From contig JAOSJU010000001.1 of NCBI GenBank assembly GCA_027493945.1, positions 434,001-498,000 of the forward strand: a stretch of DNA of 64,000 nt, given 5' to 3'. Positions 61,398 through 64,000 of this stretch are shown in pieces. Source of the DNA: Burkholderiaceae bacterium (GTDB taxonomy: Bacteria; Pseudomonadota; Gammaproteobacteria; Burkholderiales; Burkholderiaceae_E). The notes beneath the pieces are model-generated. The model saw nothing but the letters and a program-made list of their open reading frames with translations, was not told the DNA's origin and ran no database searches. How positions within the stretch are numbered: position 1 is the first letter of the stretch; the number at the start of each line of letters is the position of its first letter. The translations under genes and the position numbers were made by a program.

Positions 61398-62360
61398 TCA
61401 CGGCCCCGCGAGCAGCAACCAGATCACGCCGCCCACCATCAGCGCCATGCCGGCCGCCTCGCGTGCGGTGGTGCCCTGGGCGAACAGCCGCTGCGAGACG
61501 GCCTGCGCGAACAGGATTTCGGCCAGCCCGACGGTGCGCACCGCGGCGGCCGCCTGCAGCGAGAACGCGAGAAACCACAACTGCGAGGCGAGCGCGCCGG
61601 CGGCGCCGGCCAGCAGCGACGGTCGCCACAGGCGGAGGATCTCGCGCAGCACGCTGCGCTCGCGCCAGAGCAGCCGGGCGGTGAGCAACGCAGTCTGTAT
61701 CGCAAGCGAAGTGGCGAGCGTGGCGGTGGCGCGCAGGTAGAACGGCCCATCGCCCAGCGCAAGGATCGCGCCGCGAAAGCCCACCGCCGACAGCGCGAAC
61801 ATCGCGCCCGAGAGCACGCCGAGCAGCGCGGCGCGCGGCACGCGGCCCACCCTGGGCACGCCGACCGCAGCGCTGCCTGCGGCCGCGCCCTCCCCGTCGA
61901 CACACGCGGCACCGGCCGGCATCGACATCAGCAGCACGCCGACGGTGGCCACCAGCACCGCCGCGCTGGCCTGCAGGCTCAGTCGCTCGCCGAGAAACAC
62001 CAGCCCGAACAGCGCGATCTGCAGCGGCTCGGTCTTCACGTAGGCGATCGACACCACGAACGAACGCTCGCGCATCGCGGCGAGCATCAGCGCGGTAGCG
62101 AGAATCTGAAACATCGCACCCATCAGCGTCCAGCCGGCATAGGCCCACGACGGCCGCAGGCTCCCGAGACCGGTGGCGGCGGCCACCCCGGCGAGGAACA
62201 GCAGCCCGAACGGCAAGCCGAACAGGAAGCGCACGTGCGTGGCGCCGACCGTGCCGAGCCGGCCGGTGAGGCTGCGCTGCGCGGCATTGCGCGCGGTCTG
62301 CACCCCCGCGGCGGCAACCGTGCAGGCGACCCAGAGCCAGGCCGGAGGATCGGAGGCCAT
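61398..62360 (-). CDS. DMT/EamA-family transporter
   Basis: 320 residues with about ten transmembrane helices and two EamA repeats. The first begins WLWVACTVAAAGVQTARNAA and the second AALLGVLSGAMFALSAVGFR; the ending AREAAGMALMVGGVIWLLL is typical. It is probably an inner-membrane exporter of small metabolites. The start at 62360 overlaps the upstream AbrB-type stop by one base (TGATG). Confidence 0.87.
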   Translation of the reverse strand: MASDPPAWLWVACTVAAAGVQTARNAAQRSLTGRLGTVGATHVRFLFGLPFGLLFLAGVAAATGLGSLRPSWAYAGWTLMGAMFQILATALMLAAMRERSFVVSIAYVKTEPLQIALFGLVFLGERLSLQASAAVLVATVGVLLMSMPAGAACVDGEGAAAGSAAVGVPRVGRVPRAALLGVLSGAMFALSAVGFRGAILALGDGPFYLRATATLATSLAIQTALLTARLLWRERSVLREILRLWRPSLLAGAAGALASQLWFLAFSLQAAAAVRTVGLAEILFAQAVSQRLFAQGTTAREAAGMALMVGGVIWLLLAGP

Positions 62361-62587
62361 CAGCGCCAGGCGTTCATCGCTTCGACCGGCACGTGCTTGC
62401 CTTTGGGGACTTCCAGGATTCCCGCGAGATCCAGAATGGATTTTGTCTTGGGGCGCACGATGATGGTGCCGTCCGGCATGACATGCCATGAGAGGCGCGT
62501 GCCCGGCACCGCGCCGACCCGTTGCCGTATCTGCGCGGGAACGGTGGTCCTTCCCTTCGCGGTGATTGTGGATTCGATCGTCTTCAT
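62360..62587 (-). CDS. AbrB/MazE/SpoVT-type DNA-binding protein, orphan
   Basis: 75 residues. The swapped-hairpin domain is MKTIESTITAKGRTTVPAQI, RQRVGAVPGTRLSWHVMPDG, TIIVRPKTKSILDLAG. Such proteins are often antitoxins of PIN or MazF toxins, but the next gene in the operon is a transporter, so this one is either an orphan antitoxin or a regulator. The start at 62587 matches the family; ATG 62626 is less likely. Confidence 0.85.
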   Translation of the reverse strand: MKTIESTITAKGRTTVPAQIRQRVGAVPGTRLSWHVMPDGTIIVRPKTKSILDLAGILEVPKGKHVPVEAMNAWR

Positions 62588-62633
62588 GCCTTGGTCGCGC
62601 AGAATCGCTATGCAGTAGAGGGGCAAGCAGCGT

Positions 62634-63080
62634 TCACCAACGCGCCGCGGCCTCGTCGTCGCTCTCGCGCGCCTCGACCCAACGCTCCCCCTGCGGCGTG
62701 CGTTCCTTCTTCCAGAACGGCGCCTGGGTCTTCAGGTAGTCCATGATGAATTCGCAGGCGGCGAAGGCTTCGCCGCGGTGCGCGGACGTGACGGCGACGA
62801 GCACGATCTGCTCGCCGGGTGCGAGGTCTCCGTGACGGTGGATGACCAGTGCGTCGAGGATGTTCCAGCGGCCGCGCGCCTGCGTGCAGATGTCTTCGAG
62901 CGCGCGCTCGGTCATGCCCGGATAGTGCTCGAGCGCCATCGCCGACACGCCGGCGCCTTCGTTCAGGTCGCGCACGGTGCCGATGAAGGCGGCCACCGCG
63001 CCGACGTTCAGGTTGCCGGCACGCAGCGCGGCGATCTCGGCGCCGGCGTCGAAGTCGTGTTGCTGGACGCGAACGGGCAT
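62634..63080 (-). CDS. moaE: Molybdopterin synthase catalytic subunit MoaE
   Basis: 148 residues. VGAVAAFIGTVRDLNEGAGV and LEHYPGMTERALEDI are family hallmarks; active-site lysines lie in APFWKKERTPQGERWVEA, and the central histidine region is VIHRHGDLAPGEQIVLVAV. It uses the MoaD thiocarboxylate to convert precursor Z to molybdopterin. It is separated from moaD by a ccdA-type antitoxin and toxin remnant. Confidence 0.95.
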   Translation of the reverse strand: MPVRVQQHDFDAGAEIAALRAGNLNVGAVAAFIGTVRDLNEGAGVSAMALEHYPGMTERALEDICTQARGRWNILDALVIHRHGDLAPGEQIVLVAVTSAHRGEAFAACEFIMDYLKTQAPFWKKERTPQGERWVEARESDDEAAARW

Positions 63081-63082
63081 GG

Positions 63083-63154
63083 TCAGACTCCGGTGGCGGG
63101 CACGTTGCAGGGCGTGCGCATCGCGACGCGCGTGCCACCCATTGCGAAGATCGG
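63083..63154 (-). pseudogene. CcdB-like toxin remnant
   Basis: Directly after the CcdA-like stop codon the same strand and frame reads PIFAMGGTRVAMRTPCNVPA then TGV and TGA. CcdB proteins contain P-F-V-G-RVV-TP in their second half and end TGV or LLFTGV, so this looks like a CcdB gene with its 5' half and a later segment deleted. The remnant is only 24 codons including the stop, so the assignment is moderate. Confidence 0.5.
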
Positions 63155-63340
63155 CTAGAAGCGGCGCAGCGAGTCGCCGAAGCAGCCGTAGCGCTCGACC
63201 TCGCGGTTGTACGCATCGATCGCGCCGTGGTTCTCGGCCAGCCAGCGCTGCCGGATGCGCTCGTCGGCACTACGAAGCGCGGACCCGGGCGCCTTGCGAG
63301 AACGGGCGTCGAATTCGTGCTCGCGAATGGCCTGTTTCAT
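63155..63340 (-). CDS. CcdA-like antitoxin (intact)
   Basis: 61 residues with the CcdA C-terminal toxin-binding pattern RWLAENHGAIDAYNREVERY and GCFGDSLRRF. The N-terminal part is short and charged. It lies between moaD and moaE, which are normally adjacent, so the module inserted into the molybdopterin operon. Its toxin is reduced to a remnant. Confidence 0.8.
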   Translation of the reverse strand: MKQAIREHEFDARSRKAPGSALRSADERIRQRWLAENHGAIDAYNREVERYGCFGDSLRRF

Positions 63341-63372
63341 GGCTGCAACCTACGCTCGTCGTCGCGGGAGCG

Positions 63373-63630
63373 TCAACCCCCGGTCACCGGCGGGAAGAAA
63401 GCCACTTCGGCGCCGGCGGCGAGCGGCGTGTCGGGGCGTGCCATCGCCTGGTCGACCGACACGCGGATCGCGCGGCCCTCGGCCAGCGTCTCGGCCCAGG
63501 CGCCGCCGCGGCTGCACAGCCGGGCGCGCAGCTGAGCGGCGGTGCGCACGCCGGCCGGCAGGTCGATCGTCTCGCGGTGGGTGCCGAGCGCCTCGCGCAG
63601 CCCGGCGAAATAGAGGATCGTGATCGTCAT
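63373..63630 (-). CDS. moaD: Molybdopterin synthase sulfur carrier subunit MoaD
   Basis: 85 residues, ubiquitin-like fold, opening MTITILYFAGLREALGTHRE and ending EVAFFPPVTGG with the Gly-Gly that is adenylated and thiocarboxylated. The start overlaps the moeA stop (ATGA). Confidence 0.95.
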   Translation of the reverse strand: MTITILYFAGLREALGTHRETIDLPAGVRTAAQLRARLCSRGGAWAETLAEGRAIRVSVDQAMARPDTPLAAGAEVAFFPPVTGG

Positions 63631-64000
63631 TTCGTCAGCTCCGAAAAGGGCAGGAAACGCACGATGTCGCCGCGCGCGATGGCGTGCTGCGGCGGATTGT
63701 CGATCAGCCCGTCGCCCCAGACAGTGGAGGTGAGCACCGCGGAACTCTGGTTCGGGAACAGGTCGAGCCCGCCGTCTGCGTTGATCTTCGCCCTGAGGAA
63801 CTCGCGGCGGCGGTCGGGCTTCGGCCAGTCGAAGTCGGCGCGCATCGGCAGCGCGCGCGGCGCCACGTCGGCCATGCCCTGCAGCCGCTGCACGAACGGA
63901 CGCACCAGCAGCAGGAAGGTGACAAAGCTCGACACCGGGTTGCCGGGCAGACCGATGAAGTGCGCGATGCCGGCGTCGGATACGCCACGGCGCACGCGCC
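63627..64000 (-). CDS. moeA: Molybdopterin molybdotransferase MoeA (3' part only)
   Basis: Inserts molybdate into adenylylated molybdopterin. Only the last about 124 codons are in the window; the 5' part lies beyond the right edge. FIGLPGNPVSSFVTFLLLVR is the conserved MoeA loop; the C-terminal domain IV contains SSAVLTSTVWGDGLIDNPPQ. It is upstream of moaD in one operon. Confidence 0.93.
   Translation of the reverse strand, partial: RVRRGVSDAGIAHFIGLPGNPVSSFVTFLLLVRPFVQRLQGMADVAPRALPMRADFDWPKPDRRREFLRAKINADGGLDLFPNQSSAVLTSTVWGDGLIDNPPQHAIARGDIVRFLPFSELTK

Overview
The window is chromosomal DNA of very high GC content, most likely from a betaproteobacterium of the order Burkholderiales. Three conserved blocks support this: tpiA-secG-tRNA-Leu-nuoABCDEFG, ilvI-ilvH-ilvC-psd-pssA, and sigma factor-DUF3619-DUF3106-RDD. 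I cannot place it to genus.

Layout: 1-7018 (minus) carries nuoG (partial), F, E, D, C, B, A, then tRNA-Leu(GAG), secG and tpiA. An IS5-type element (7134-8067) separates tpiA from pssA-psd-ilvC-ilvH-ilvI (8067-12918, minus). The divergent sigma factor operon (13269-15358) faces a lysine/arginine/ornithine decarboxylase (16054-18297) across a 695-bp non-coding gap built of two large foldback repeats. From 18.4 to 23.4 kb there are toxin-antitoxin genes, panE and an IS1634-type element. Tex follows (23490-25944), then a surface-glycan type cluster of two large membrane proteins, a GT2 glycosyltransferase and a methyltransferase (26116-31107). A Tad/Flp pilus locus occupies 31221-43711 (minus); its prepilin peptidase gene tadV is split by an IS630-type element. 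From 44 to 52 kb lie two PAP2-type membrane phosphatases, another membrane protein, a GT2-GtrA pair, three Tad minor pseudopilin genes (tadG, tadE, tadE-like) and a second gtrA. From 52.4 to 59.5 kb there are five toxin-antitoxin loci around clpB. The window ends with an old yellow enzyme, a HAD hydrolase, a DMT exporter, an AbrB-type protein and moaE, (ccdA), moaD, moeA (partial).

Two patterns run through the window. First, at least ten toxin-antitoxin loci lie in 64 kb. In four of them the antitoxin is intact while the toxin is cut down by an internal or 5' deletion (HigB-like 23290-23420, VapC-like 53551-53856, RelE-like 54096-54360, CcdB-like 63083-63154). A fifth locus is a VapB/BrnA antitoxin chimera with no toxin. 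This looks like repeated disarming of addiction modules with retention of the antitoxin.

Second, many genes that should be indispensable or well conserved (nuoE, nuoC, psd, ilvC, ilvI, tex, rcpA, tadG and others) carry single-base frame breaks, several of them in homopolymer runs. I read these mainly as sequencing or assembly indels rather than gene death, and annotate such genes across the break.

Other structural oddities are a duplicated and inverted copy of the nuoD start around two hairpins, an 88-bp leader shared by two adjacent membrane-protein genes, and a scar in which the 3' ends of a lost clpB copy and a lost GT2 copy abut.
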